Assembly: GCF_019393635.1 (NCBI RefSeq)
Contig: NC_057866.1
Coordinates: 225,831,359-225,895,358 of the forward strand
Origin: Dromiciops gliroides
Taxonomy: Eukaryota > Chordata > Mammalia > Microbiotheria > Microbiotheriidae
DNA length: 64,000 nt
Reading direction: 5' to 3'
Both the position numbers and the translations under genes were made by a program. Below are positions 10,900 through 21,019 of the stretch, piece after piece. Position 1 is the stretch's first letter. The number at the start of each line of letters is the position of its first letter. Below the pieces are notes generated by a model. That model saw only the letters and a list, made by a program, of their open reading frames with translations. It made no database searches and was not told the origin of the DNA.

Positions 10900-11300
10900 C
10901 TATCTTTACAACATCCATTTCCTTTGTCCCTTTACTTGTGTAATTCCTATCCACCTTAGTTCAGGCCCTTACCAAGTCCCACCTGGATCCCAGTTGGTTT
11001 TCCTGCCTTAAGTCTCTCTCTTTTCTACTACTCAGTTGCCAAAGTGATCTTCTTTAAGCATAGGTCTGACCCTATTACTCCAGTAATCAATAATGGGTCC
11101 CTATTATTTCCAGGGTCAACCACAAGCTCCTCTGTTTGGCATTCAGGCCCTTTACACCCTAGCTCTGATCTACCTTTCCAGGCTTATTCTATATAAACCC
11201 TTTCATAGACTCTATGGTCCAGCCAAACTGACTGTCTTGCTTTTTCCCACACATGGTAAGCCATCCTTTATCTCTGTGACTTTTTCCCTCCCATGCTGAA
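10900..11300 (+). repeat. L2 LINE fragment
   Basis: 'AGTGATCTTCTTTAAGCATAG', 'CCTCTGTTTGGCATTCAGG', 'CTGATCTACCTTTCCAG', in L2 order. Confidence 0.8.
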
Positions 11301-12044
11301 ATGTACTCACCTTTAGCTGAATCTCTTATTGTTTCTATGGATATAGATATCTCACTTGATTATATACCTCTTTTGATGACTACCTATACACATTTATGTT
11401 TATACATGCATACACACATGGACACACATATATCCACATCCACATGCACACACACGACATTCCTCCAGTACTCTGGAACAAAGTTCAGGTCCAGGCATAT
11501 TGGTTTTTTTGTTTTTCTGCCTCTGAGATAGTCATGTGTAAACCACTGAAGTTTTGGTTGGCACTATCTTGTGCCAAAAATAGTGCTTAATAGAAAAAAG
11601 GGAAAAAATAATTTCTTATCCTAATCCTCAACAAATTTTCAACTCTTAACTTTAGTCCAGTGGGTTGGTTGTAGGTGGGTTTTTTTTTCCCTAAAATCTT
11701 TGGGAAACCAAAATACCTGTTCGATAAATTGACCTTAGAGTTCAAGGGCAGAAGACTTAACATGTCCTCTGTACTGTCAGACTTTGCAGATGAGATCAAT
11801 AAGAAAATCCAATTACCTGCTGTACTGAAATGCAAAGAGTGACATACACTGCCCATGAGTGCCCTTTGCCCAGACCTAAGGCAAAGATGATGACACTGAA
11901 TAGAGTAAATGAAGAAACAATTGTTTAGGTGATTGACATGCTAATTTAGTAAACAAAGGTAGAAGGAACTTTAATACTAGATATCATGGTTCACTTACAT
12001 AGCACATTTGCAGTTTAGAAATCTCCAGGTCATGTGGAAATAAA
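11301..12044. other. No gene recognised
   Basis: Contains CACA-rich text (about 11380-11460). Otherwise unique-looking. The minus-strand 89-codon frame at 11587-11856 has no recognisable motif. Confidence 0.5.
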
Positions 12045-12628
12045 CTTGGTCAACCTGGGGTGATTCAGAGGTTTTGTCAAAGTTGGCAGTGACCCACTTT
12101 AGTATTAGTTTAGACCAGAGTGTACAGTCTGTTCAAGGAGAACTAATGCTTCTGGTGTGGGGGTTTGCCGACATCTTTTTCAGGGCTGTTCTGCTGTAGC
12201 ATGCACAATGGCCATACCCTGGTAAAAAACCAGGCAAATGGTAACTGACAGGCCTCAAACCTGTTGGTAAGTCAGGGGATGTCTACCCCAAATATGTGAA
12301 GACATTCCCTGGTGGAATGGGGGGATGAGAACAATTTGTTCCAACCACCATCAAGGTGGCTGAAGCAGGCATTGTGGAGTGCTTAGAGCTTGGTAAGACA
12401 TGCCAAGGTCATCTCCTGCATCCCAGGCTATTGCTGGTCATCTTGACTTTTGTCTTGCCAGTGGCCTTCACTGACACTGGAAGAGAGAATGAGGCTGACA
12501 GCTTTGCAGTTACTCTGTCTCATTTAAATTATCAAACAAGTCAAGCCATCCCCCATCACCCACTATTTTACCCTAACATTGTGATGTCATTGGTCCTCTT
12601 TGAAAACAAAGAACAAACAACGGTTTAG
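12045..12628 (+). repeat. Marsupial interspersed repeat with 'GTCATTGGTCCTCTTTG' tail
   Basis: Recalled marsupial family text ('ACAATTTGTTCCAACCACCAT', 'TCTCCTGCATCCCAGGC', 'GGAAGAGAGAATGAGGCTGA') ending 'GATGTCATTGGTCCTC...AACAAAGAACAAACAAC'. The same tail ends the composite SINE at 33345-33633. The 90-codon open frame inside (12356-12628) is repeat sequence. Whether this is LINE-, SINE- or LTR-derived is not settled. Confidence 0.6.
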
Positions 12629-12799
12629 CCCTCTTACTCTTCCTTATATTCCTAGTCTATCACAAGGCCCTCCATATGGTAGGAACCCATTAAAAACTTC
12701 TTGTTGCTATTGCTGCTGCTGCTGGTAATGATTTAGGTTTCCTCAATTTGTCATATGTGGAAATGTGATAAGACCGACTGCTTTAAGAGTGATTAACAA

Positions 12800-12953
12800 T
12801 AGGGGCAGCTAGGTGGTACAGTGATTAAAACACCAGTCTTGGATTCGGGAGGACCTGAATTTAAATCTGACCTCAGACACTTGACCCTTACTAGCTGTGT
12901 GACCCTGGGCAAGTCACTTAACCCGCATTGCCCCACCAAAAGAAAAAAAAAAG
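12800..12953 (+). repeat. tRNA-derived marsupial SINE
   Basis: Full-length copy with A tail. TSD AAGAGTGATTAACAA at 12785-12799 and AAGAGTGATTAGCAA at 12962-12976 (14 of 15). Confidence 0.9.
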
Positions 12954-12976
12954 TCACATAAAAGAGTGATTAGCAA

Positions 12977-13594
12977 AATGAACCTGAATATGGTATAAAG
13001 GTAACATTCTAGAATGACCTGGAAGAAGATATTAGAAAATGGACTTCATTCTTTGCAAAGGCAGGGAACTATTAGTTTGACACATTGCAGAGTATCAGAC
13101 TCCACTGTGTTTTTGAGTTTTGCTCCTCTGCTTTTCTCTTTCTTTTTTATTCTTTGTTACAAGGGGTGGTTTCTGGAATGGGGAAGGATATGTATGGGAA
13201 TGAAGAGATATAAACACAAACAATGTGAATTTTTTTAAAAACATCACAGTTTCTTGGGAGCAAGTCTCTCTTTTACTCTGATAGAAGCTTTTAACATTTC
13301 AACTAGGAAACAAAGGAATTCGTAATAGAATGAGTGACCTAAGTATTTTTGTAAATCTCAGGGTCACAGCCAGAAGACACCTTGAAGAGTCTACTTCAGG
13401 TACTCTTCCTTCTTTTTAAGATCTACAGCCTCTTCTGCATCAAATCCCACACCATCCATGCCCTCATCTGTCAAGTAGCATGGTTGGATGAGGTGACCCC
13501 TGAGGTTCCTTCTAGTTCTAAATCTTTGATCCCAGGTTGCTATGACAATATATATGCATACATTCTGGAGCCTAAGTACCAGGTGGAACTTTGA
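12977..13594. other. No gene recognised
   Basis: Unique-looking flank. Short open frames without known motifs. Confidence 0.5.
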
Positions 13595-13765
13595 GTCCTA
13601 GAATTATCCAACCCTCCTTTACAGATGAGAAAACTGAGGTCCAGAAAGGAGCAGCAAGATGGGCAAGGTCACACAGCTATTAAGTGACAGAACTGGGACT
13701 AGTATTCGAGTCTAGACTCCTAAGCTAAGGCTCTCTCCATTAGAGCACAGTTTTCCAGTAATACC
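13595..13765 (-). repeat. MIR-like SINE
   Basis: 'ACAGATGAGAAAACTGAGG', 'GGTCACACAGCTATTAAG', 'CTCTCTCCATTAGAGCAC' on the reverse of the MIR consensus. Confidence 0.7.
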
Positions 13766-14334
13766 TCTCCTTCACACATTTTAGCTTGATGGAACACAGA
13801 TTAAGTGCATGCACCATTTGTTTCCAACTCCTGGATCTGCTGTAGAATTCTGAGGATCTAATTTAAAAAACCATTTCCTTACCTACCTGCCCTCTCCCAC
13901 CCCCACCCCCACTCCTCCCACCTAACCCTTCCTAACGATCCTATGATCATAAAATCACAGATTTAGAATAGGGGTCTACTCTATGGAGATAGTGTTCCCA
14001 ACTATTAGTCATTATCAAAGATGTAACACCTTAGATTTTATCTTAAAACAAAACCTAAACACTTGTACAGTGTTAAGGTGGATGAGAGAAGAAGCAGAAT
14101 AGAGAGAGAATCTGAGATATAGCTTTGAGATAGGGAGAAAGGGGAAAGTGTTGAATGATGAAACAGAGAGTAAGTTGAAAGGGGAAGAAAGAAAGGAGAG
14201 AACAGGATGATATGGAAATGGGGGGAGGGAAAGAGAAGAGAGGAAAGGGGGGGAAGAGGGAGATGGAGAGGGAGAGGAAAGGAAAGAAGGGTCCTTTCCA
14301 GAAACTAGAAAAGATTCGCCAACCACACAGTGTT
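13766..14334. other. No gene; purine-rich tract
   Basis: 14085-14290 is strongly G/A-rich. Minus-strand open frames over it are low complexity. Confidence 0.5.
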
Positions 14335-14590
14335 TGTTGTTGTTTAGTCATTTTTCAGTAGTATCTGACTTTTTGTGAACCCATTTGGGGTTTTCTTGAC
14401 AAAGATACTGTAATGGTTTGCCATTTCCTTCTCCAGCTCATTTTTTACAGGAAGTGAGGCAAACAGGGTTAAGTGGCTTGCCTAGGGTCATACAGCTAGT
14501 AAGCATCTGAAGCTAGATTTGAACCATGACAATGAGTCTTCTGACTCCAGGCCAGTGCTCTAGCCAACTGAATCACTTAGCTGCCCTCCA
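14335..14590 (-). repeat. SINE with RTE-type tail
   Basis: Reverse copy running from 'TTGTTGTTTAGTC' to 'CACTTAGCTGCCC', with 'TTTGGGGTTTTCTTGAC' and 'GTTTGCCATTTCCTTC'. Confidence 0.85.
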
Positions 14591-15114
14591 CCGAGTGTTA
14601 CCACTCTTCAAAGTCCTTGTTGATATGGGATACAAAGAAGAAAAGAACATTTCCATCCCATCAGTGAGGCAGCAATGGAAAGCCTGCTGGAATTGGAGTA
14701 AGAAAAGGCTTGGGGGTGGGGGTGGGGAAATGAGCTAAATCCCATCTCTAACACATGGTTGTATGTCCATGTGTGAGTCTCTTAACCTCTGCTGACTCTG
14801 AGTTGTCTTTTCTATTTAAAAAAAAAAGAAAGAAAGATGTCAATAAATGCCTAGAAGTACTTCTCTCCTAGGGTTGCTTCAGGAAATGCAATAGATTCAA
14901 TAAGAAGAGTAGTACAAAAGATGACATCTATGTAATAGCTCCAATGCAAGACAGAAGTCAGTAAGTGCCCTGTGAGAGTAAATAACTGCTAGAGTTCTTT
15001 AGAAGAAGGAAAGATTAAGCAGAGTTCAACATATCACACTGAACATTTCCTGGCCAGAGAACATTGGAACTAGCTTTGAAGAAACAGTAGGATTACAACA
15101 GAGGGTGAGGCATT
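14591..15114. other. No gene recognised
   Basis: Unique-looking flank. An A-rich tract at about 14818-14835 may be an old SINE tail. Confidence 0.45.
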
Positions 15115-15325
15115 TATATCTTGTGTTTATATGGTGCTTTAAGGTAGGCATTTGATCCTCGCAACAACCATGGGAGGTAGGTGCTCTTATTATCCCCATT
15201 TTATAGATGAAGAAACTGAGGCATACAGAAGTTGTGACTTGTCCATGCTGCCACGGCTTGTCAGTATCAGGAGGCTGGATCAAAACCCTGATTTTTCTGA
15301 CATAACTGGTCTCTGGTTAGGCACT
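15115..15325 (-). repeat. MIR-type SINE
   Basis: 'GATCCTCGCAACAACC', 'CCCATTTTATAGATGAAG', 'AACTGAGGCATACAGAAG' in reverse MIR order. Confidence 0.7.
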
Positions 15326-15515
15326 ATACTACATTGCATCATTAAGTCTGAAATTGTAGATTGGAGCCAGCTAGTGGTGAGGCTTAGAAAAAGAGACTTT
15401 TTAAAAGATATGTTAAATTAATTTCATAGGATAGTAGAGGTATAAGGAACCTCCACAGTTATTTGATCCAACCTGTACATTTTTCAACAGTTTAAAGTTG
15501 AGGCCTAAGGAATTT

Positions 15516-15871
15516 ATTTTGTTTGTTTGTTTTGTTTTGTGGGACAATGAGGGTTAAGTGACTTGCCCAGGGTCACACAGCTAGTAGGTGTCAAGTGTCT
15601 GCAGTCATATTTGAACTCAGGTCCTCCCAAATCCAAGGCCAGTGCTTTATCCACTGCATGCCACCTAGCTGCCTCTTTACTTTGCACCTTGTTTGTTTGT
15701 TTGTTTGTTTTGTTTTGTGGGGCAGGCCTAAGGAATTTTGGGGGGGGGAGGGGCAATGAGGGTTAAGTGACTTGCCCAGGGTCACACGGCTAGTAACTGT
15801 CAAGTGTCTGAGGCTGGATTTGAACTCAGGTACTCCTGAATCCAAGGCCAGTGCGCAGTCTAGCTGCCCCT
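15516..15871 (-). repeat. Two adjacent reverse SINEs with a target site present three times
   Basis: Reverse SINE bodies at about 15536-15676 and 15750-15871. The 14-mer GGCCTAAGGAATTT occurs at 15502-15515, 15725-15738 and 15872-15885, before, between and after them. A second TTTG-rich SINE-tail-like segment (about 15690-15724) precedes the middle copy. Confidence 0.85.
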
Positions 15872-16182
15872 GGCCTAAGGAATTTAAATGGTCATATGGA
15901 GCAGAGGTGTTAAGTGTTCCACCAGTGCCCAGCAGGTGGCCTCTCTAACTGCAGCCAGAACTAGATTAAAATGAAATTAAGAAAATTTTCAAAAAATAAG
16001 TAAAAATACAACAAAACACAGATAATGTTGACACGTGGTTTCCTAAGCCACCATATAGACCCAGGAATCCTCAAGTGTGGTTTAGTGGACATTTTTCTAT
16101 TTGAAATCGACACCACTGATTTAGAAAATGCAACATTTTTTGAGGGGGGAGAGTTATCTACTTGAAAAAAATCTAATCAGTT

Positions 16183-16333
16183 GGGGCAGCTAGGTGGTGC
16201 AGTGGATAGAGCACCAGCCCTGGAGTCAGGAGTACCTGAGTTCAAATCCGGCCTCAGACACTTAACACTTACTAGCTGTGTGACCCTGGGCAAGTCACTT
16301 TAACCCCAATTGCCTCACTAAAAAAACAAAAAG
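16183..16333 (+). repeat. tRNA-derived marsupial SINE
   Basis: Near-consensus copy carrying 'GGAGTCAGGAGTACC' and 'GCCTCACTA'. TSD ATCTAATCAGTT at 16171-16182 and ATCTAATCAATT at 16334-16345. Same subtype as the copy at 58383-58524. Confidence 0.9.
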
Positions 16334-16345
16334 ATCTAATCAATT

Positions 16346-16945
16346 TATTGACATCTCATATTGCTCTGATTTGTGAGAAAGTTTTACAAAATGGAAATGG
16401 AGGTTCTCATTTTCCTAGAGTAAAGTTGAAAAACATCTATCTGACTCCCCTCTAGAGACATATGTAGTCCTAAAACCACAAGTCAGAGCTCCAAGGGACC
16501 CTAGCTATCACCTTGTCCATTTCCATAAGATTTGCCTAAGGTCATACAAGTGAAATCTAAAGTAGAACCCAGGAATTCTGGTTTCCAACCTAGAGCTTTT
16601 CTACTATATACTTCTGCAAAGTTATATTGAGAAGTGACCTTAGTTCAAGTTCAGCCTCTGAAACATGCTGATCCTGGGCAAGTCACTTAACCTTGAAGCC
16701 CTCTAGTCAACTCTCTACATCTAAATTGTAGACAAGGTGCTGATCTGCGTTAGTAGAGTTTCTTTATCTGGAAGTGCTCTATAACAAGAAAATCACCCAA
16801 CTGATCCCTATATGTCTCAAGCAAACATACCTTTATGACCTAGCTAAAAATAATGTTTATGATTAAAAACAACCATTGAACTATTTTTTTATACCAGAAA
16901 TTTATACTCAATATTTAGTACTTATTTTGTCATGACTTTGCAGTT
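16346..16945. other. No gene; MIR-like scraps
   Basis: About 16485-16620 and 16640-16700 have MIR-core words ('GGTCATACAAGTGAAATC', 'GGGCAAGTCACTTAACC'). The rest is unidentified. Confidence 0.45.
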
Positions 16946-16962
16946 TACATATTACCTTTCCT

Positions 16963-17116
16963 GGGGCAGCTAGGTGGTGCAGTGGTTAGAGCACCGGCCC
17001 TGGATTCAGGAGGACCTGAGTTCAAATCCGACCTCAGACACTTAACACTTACTAGCTGTGTGACCCTGAGCAAGTCACTTAACCCCAATTGCCTCACCAA
17101 AAAAATAAAATAAAAA
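16963..17116 (+). repeat. tRNA-derived marsupial SINE with perfect 17-bp TSD
   Basis: Near-consensus copy. TSD TACATATTACCTTTCCT at 16946-16962 and 17117-17133 is identical, indicating a fairly recent insertion. Confidence 0.95.
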
Positions 17117-17169
17117 TACATATTACCTTTCCTTATTAGGTTTAGGGAGGCCTATTTAAAGCCTTTTTC

Positions 17170-17400
17170 TCATCTTAGCCCCCTGTATATATACAGTTTA
17201 TATATAAACATATACAGTATGTTTAAGTATATACAGTATATATAAACCATATATGCATACATAATATATATAAAAATATAGCTTGACTAGCTGTGTGACC
17301 CTGGGCAAGTCACTTAACCCTAATTGCCCCCCCAAAAAAATTGTGTATATGTATATATATATACATATACACATATATATGTGTGTGTGTATATGTATAC
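17170..17400 (+). repeat. SINE 3' fragment inside TA/TG microsatellite
   Basis: 17283-17338 holds only the SINE 3' part ('CTAGCTGTGTGACCCTGG' to A tail). It is flanked by (TATA)n (17180-17280) and (TATG)n (17345-17400). Confidence 0.8.
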
Positions 17401-17402
17401 AG

Positions 17403-17612
17403 TTGCAAAATGCTTTACAAATAATACCTTGTTTGATCCTCACACCTTGGGCGGTAGGCACTATTATTATCACCATTTTACCATGAGGAAAGCAGAGCAG
17501 ACAGAGGTTAAGTGACCTGCCTAGGGTTACACAGCTAGGAAGTGACTGAGGCAGGATTTTAACTCAAGTCTTCCTGACTCCAGGCCCAGCTTTCTATCCA
17601 CTGTGCCACTTA
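17403..17612 (-). repeat. MIR-type SINE
   Basis: 'GATCCTCACACCTTGGGC', 'GGTTAAGTGACCTGCC', 'TTTCTATCCACTGTGCCAC' in reverse MIR order. Confidence 0.75.
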
Positions 17613-18190
17613 TAATGGGTGATGAGATGGTGAAAAGATATGAGGGAATAAATAGTCCTTCATATGGCATAATAACAAGGCTAATTCATACCATTCTGAA
17701 GAGCAAGAAATAAGGACTCATCTCTTATTCTGGAGAAGTCTTTGCTTAGAAAAAATTGTTTCAGACCTCTGATTTGGTCAGTGTTCAAAATTCCCAAGAC
17801 TGAAAACTTTTTCCATCAGTGGATGCCACTCATCAATCCCTTTAGACCCTCAGATTCTAGGATGATGAAAGGGTAACCCATTTTGCCTGGACCAAATAGT
17901 TAGTATGGGATTCAGGCAGGATTTGAATCTGAATATTTCTGAATTTAAATTCAGTCCTTCCTGCTCTATCTCACTATTGATATACTAATCAGAGATGTCA
18001 GTACTTAACGCAGTCTGTTATGGAAACAACATTAGCTGGTAATTGCAGATCTCATTGTGGTAAGGAATGTGGAAACTGAAGTCTTTTGTAAACTTAAAAC
18101 TTTAAAACTAATTCAATACCAATATACAAGCCTCAATGTATTATAAATATTTTAAAAGGACATTTCCCTTAGTATATATTCATTAATTTC
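17613..18190. other. No gene recognised
   Basis: Unique-looking. An old reverse SINE scrap is possible around 17890-17975. Confidence 0.45.
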
Positions 18191-18425
18191 TTATTTGGTG
18201 GCACAGCGGATGTGGTGCCTAGATTAGGAAGACCTGAGTTCAAATCCTACCTCAAACATTTCCTAACTGTTTGACCCTGAGCAAGTCACTTAAACCTCAA
18301 AGTCTTCATCTGTAGTACTGGAATGGTAATAGTATTGGCTCCTGAGGATAAAATGAGAACATGTTTGAAAAGTGCTTCACAACTGTTAAATCATTATGTA
18401 AGTGCTGGTTTCTCTTATTATTCAC
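18191..18425 (+). repeat. MIR-type SINE
   Basis: 'GAGTTCAAATCCTACCTC', 'GAGCAAGTCACTTAAACC', 'AAAATGAGAACATGTTTG', 'AAGTGCTTCACAACTG'. Confidence 0.7.
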
Positions 18426-19127
18426 ATCCCCATGCTCCTTCTGTTTGTTCAGCTCATGCTCACCTCTCAGTTCACGTAGGTGTCTTGGACCCGGCCTGAT
18501 AATCATTTCATGCTTTTATACTGTCTTATAGATTGGCAGGCTCCCCTAAACTGGGAGATCAGATGAACCCTGAACTTCAATCTCTAGAACTGGCAAGATA
18601 GAAATGGCTTTGCTAAACTTCCTTTCTCCTGACCCTTTGATCAATAAAACCACCCCCAGTTGCTGGTGGTGTTCTTTTGGCCATACTTGTGTTTGTCGAT
18701 TGCTATCTTTCCTTTCCACTTCTCAGGTTGTTTTTAAATTCAGGATCATTCTTATTTCCCCTGTCCCTCTCCCCCATCTTATGTCACAAGTTAGTGGTAG
18801 ATTCTATTTTGACTTGCAAACCTGTTTTCTTGGGCTGGGGTGGGAGTACAGGAGGATAGAGGTGGGGATGTGAGGGGAAAGGGCCAGTTCTTCCTGGTCC
18901 CAATGCCCATCAATTTCTCAAAATAATTGTTCATTCAGTCGCTTATCTATCTTGCTAGCTACCTATTTATTTATTTATTTGTTTATTTAAAGTTCACCAA
19001 CGCATCTCCTGAGTGCTTTGTTTAAGTGCTCTCTAAGTGCCCTGTAATTTATGAATAAACAGCTGAAAATATTGGTGAAAGGTAGTGTGCTGAGTAGATC
19101 GAGATTAAACTTAACCTTGGTGTAGGG
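18426..19127. other. No gene; upstream flank of ELOVL6 promoter
   Basis: Unique-looking, with a short (TTTA)n at about 18964-18988. A possible distal promoter region. No specific site can be defended. Confidence 0.45.
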
Positions 19128-19193
19128 GTGTGTGTGTGTGTGTGTGTGGGTACTTCGACTTATTCTGTCTCTCCCACGCATATAACTCAAAAT

Positions 19194-19227
<34 letters not shown>
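19128..19227. repeat. Inverted pair of dinucleotide repeats (GT)n ... (AC)n
   Basis: (GT)n at 19128-19148 and (AC)n at 19197-19227 are complementary and 48 bp apart. They lie about 1 kb upstream of the ELOVL6 start codon. Confidence 0.9.
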
Positions 19228-19230
<3 letters not shown>

Positions 19231-19399
19231 TATTTCCACTGGACCAGTTGTTCCAGTTCCCCCCCACCCCTTTGTCTTGTCATTAACCTTCGTTCCCACC
19301 CCCAACCCCCCCACCCCCGCCCCATCTCCATCACACTAACTTCTCTGCGCTCTTTCCCCTCCACTTGCAAATGTTAACGTGAGTTTTTGATCAAAAGTC

Positions 19400-20216
19400 T
19401 CAGCTCAGCATCCCCCAGTCAGCCCTCCAGCTCATGATTGCTGCAGGCAGCCAGGTTCTTCTCTCTGCCTAGTAAGTCAAGCTACAAGCCGGAGTACCCG
19501 AGTGGCGGGAGTGGGGGTGGGGTAGGAGGAGTGGTAAAGGGGTAGTCATAAATATGTGTGTTTACGCGTGATTTCGGAGAAAATGTGCATTTACCTTCCC
19601 TTTGCCAAGAGAGCTAGCAGGTTTGACTACTTCCCGAAAGGGATCGAGGTGGGGGGGCTAGTAGAACTTCATTCAAAAGATAACTGGGGAAAGGTCGCAG
19701 TGACTCTATGCTAGATTGGAGAGGGCCAATATCTAGGGTGATTAAACAGCCGGTGAACTCGAATTCACTTCTACATTTTTTTTTAATTCCCCTCCAGGCC
19801 TGATGCTTAACAGTAAACAAAATTGTCAGGGGGAGGAGGTCTCTCTCGATCCTCGCCCGGGGTTAATTTTCCAATCACACGAGGGGGAGGAGATTTCCTC
19901 GTAGACAAGTAAAGGGTGATGGATAAACGTGCGGGCACTAAGACCGCAAGGCATTCGTTTCCTCCTACGGTTGATGCAGAAGCTGAGAGAGGAGGAGAAC
20001 CCCAGACACAGGAGGAGAATAGGAAGAGCAGGAAAAGGCAATGCTAAATCCAGGATACAGCTGAGAGAGACCCAGAGGCTGCACAGGGAGGGGGAGAAGT
20101 CGGGGGGTGGGTGGGGGAAGAACCGCAGAGAGGACTAGAAAGGGGGGAAAACGCTTTTTGCAGATAATTTACATATTTTTATATAGAATACGCAGGGACT
20201 CAGAGAAGCAGTTCCA
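19400..20216 (+). promoter_or_regulatory. ELOVL6: ELOVL6 proximal promoter and 5' UTR region (CpG-rich)
   Basis: Base composition changes sharply here: CpG dinucleotides and G-rich tracts appear after 19 kb of AT-rich repeat DNA. The stretch runs straight into the ELOVL6 start codon and contains no recognisable interspersed repeat, as expected of a constrained promoter. A CCAAT box lies at 19871-19875. An AT-rich TATA-like stretch lies at about 20170-20186. The 5' UTR may be continuous up to the ATG, or an upstream non-coding exon may splice to the CAG ending at 20195. The sequence alone does not decide. SREBP-1c, LXR and ChREBP control of ELOVL6 is known from other mammals. Confidence 0.75.
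19871..19882 (+). promoter_or_regulatory. CCAAT box overlapping a sterol-response-like motif
   Basis: The sequence is CCAATCACACGA. The first five bases are an NF-Y site. ATCACACGAG resembles the SREBP site ATCACCCCAC at 7 of 10 positions. NF-Y next to an SRE is the usual arrangement in lipogenic promoters. It lies 342 bp upstream of the start codon. Function is inferred. Confidence 0.4.
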
Positions 20217-20305
20217 ATGAACATGTCAGTGTTGACTTTGCAAGAATATGAATTTGAAAAGCAATTCAACGAGAATGAAGCCATCCAGTGGATGCAAGAG
20301 AACTG
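20217..20305 (+). CDS. ELOVL6: ELOVL6, first coding exon (partial gene)
   Basis: ELOVL6 catalyses the rate-limiting condensation with malonyl-CoA that extends C12-C16 acyl-CoAs, mainly palmitoyl to stearoyl, in the ER membrane. The reading frame starts [16 protein letters not shown] and ends WMQEN followed by the first two bases of a Trp codon. I recognise this as the N terminus of vertebrate ELOVL6 (about 265 residues). An in-frame TAG at 20184-20186 with no ATG between supports this start. Its Kozak context is weak (C at -3), and a second ATG follows two codons later. Reading past the exon gives TGG then TAG, so the exon must end before it. The segment precedes the first membrane span. The HxxHH catalytic box and ER-retention tail lie in later exons, which I did not find here. 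Identity is near certain from recall of the protein; the upstream exon edge is not settled. Confidence 0.95.
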
Positions 20306-20311
20306 GTAGGT
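20306..20311 (+). other. ELOVL6: 5' splice donor of ELOVL6 first coding exon
   Basis: The sequence reads AACTG|GTAGGT. Splicing here leaves the Trp codon split after two bases, so the next exon must begin with G to complete TGG. Without splicing, translation stops at TAG (20307-20309) after 30 residues. No acceptor followed by the expected next ELOVL6 peptide was recognised in the remaining 43.7 kb. Confidence 0.85.
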
Positions 20312-21019
20312 GATGTTTTGATGTAATATTATGTCTAGGTACCCTGACTGCCGTTTTGATGTGCCTTAATGTTTAATATTTCTGTACTAAGATTTGAGGT
20401 ATGAATTGCACAAATACTAAGCGAATTTGTGTAAGTTCTTGTGTATAATACAGCCTACGCTGTATTAAGTGCACCTAGGAAAATATGAAATTCGTGTGAA
20501 TAGGCACTATATATTATATAACATAATAGAACCACATGTGTTTATTGTATAGAAAGATGTGTGTATGGCAGAGGAAGGGGGTGATTCTTAGCTTTAGAAT
20601 TCTAAGATGTATGATCTCCTAGTTTTTGTGTAAGAATTTACAATTTTTTTATAATGCATGGCCTGACATATTTGGAAATGGAAAAGCAGTCAGTATGTGA
20701 AAATTAACCACCTCCATCTCCTGATCACTCAAGCCCTTTTTCCATTCCCCCCTACCTCATTTGGGTACACTTCCCACACCCTTTCACCATCTCCTTTATG
20801 CCCTTCCTTTCTCCTTGTAGCCCTTTCCTATAATACTGCCCCTCGCCCCCCCCCATACACCCCCACGTTTTCCAGTCCCAATCATTCCTTTCTAGGGACT
20901 TCTTTCCCCATTTTGATCTGATCCCCTTTCCGGTTACAGGAAAGGGTGGGAGGGAAGAGACAACAATAATAAAAAATGAATGAACCCCGGCATGCGTAGA
21001 GACTCGCACCATTATTAAC
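20306..21019 (+). other. Start of ELOVL6 intron, non-repetitive
   Basis: Unique-looking AT-rich intron followed by a pyrimidine-rich stretch (20700-20935). No exon, RNA gene or repeat recognised. Confidence 0.6.

Noticed and set aside
12356-12628. Possible 90-residue protein
   Set aside because: It lies wholly in an interspersed repeat and ends in the repeat's tail.
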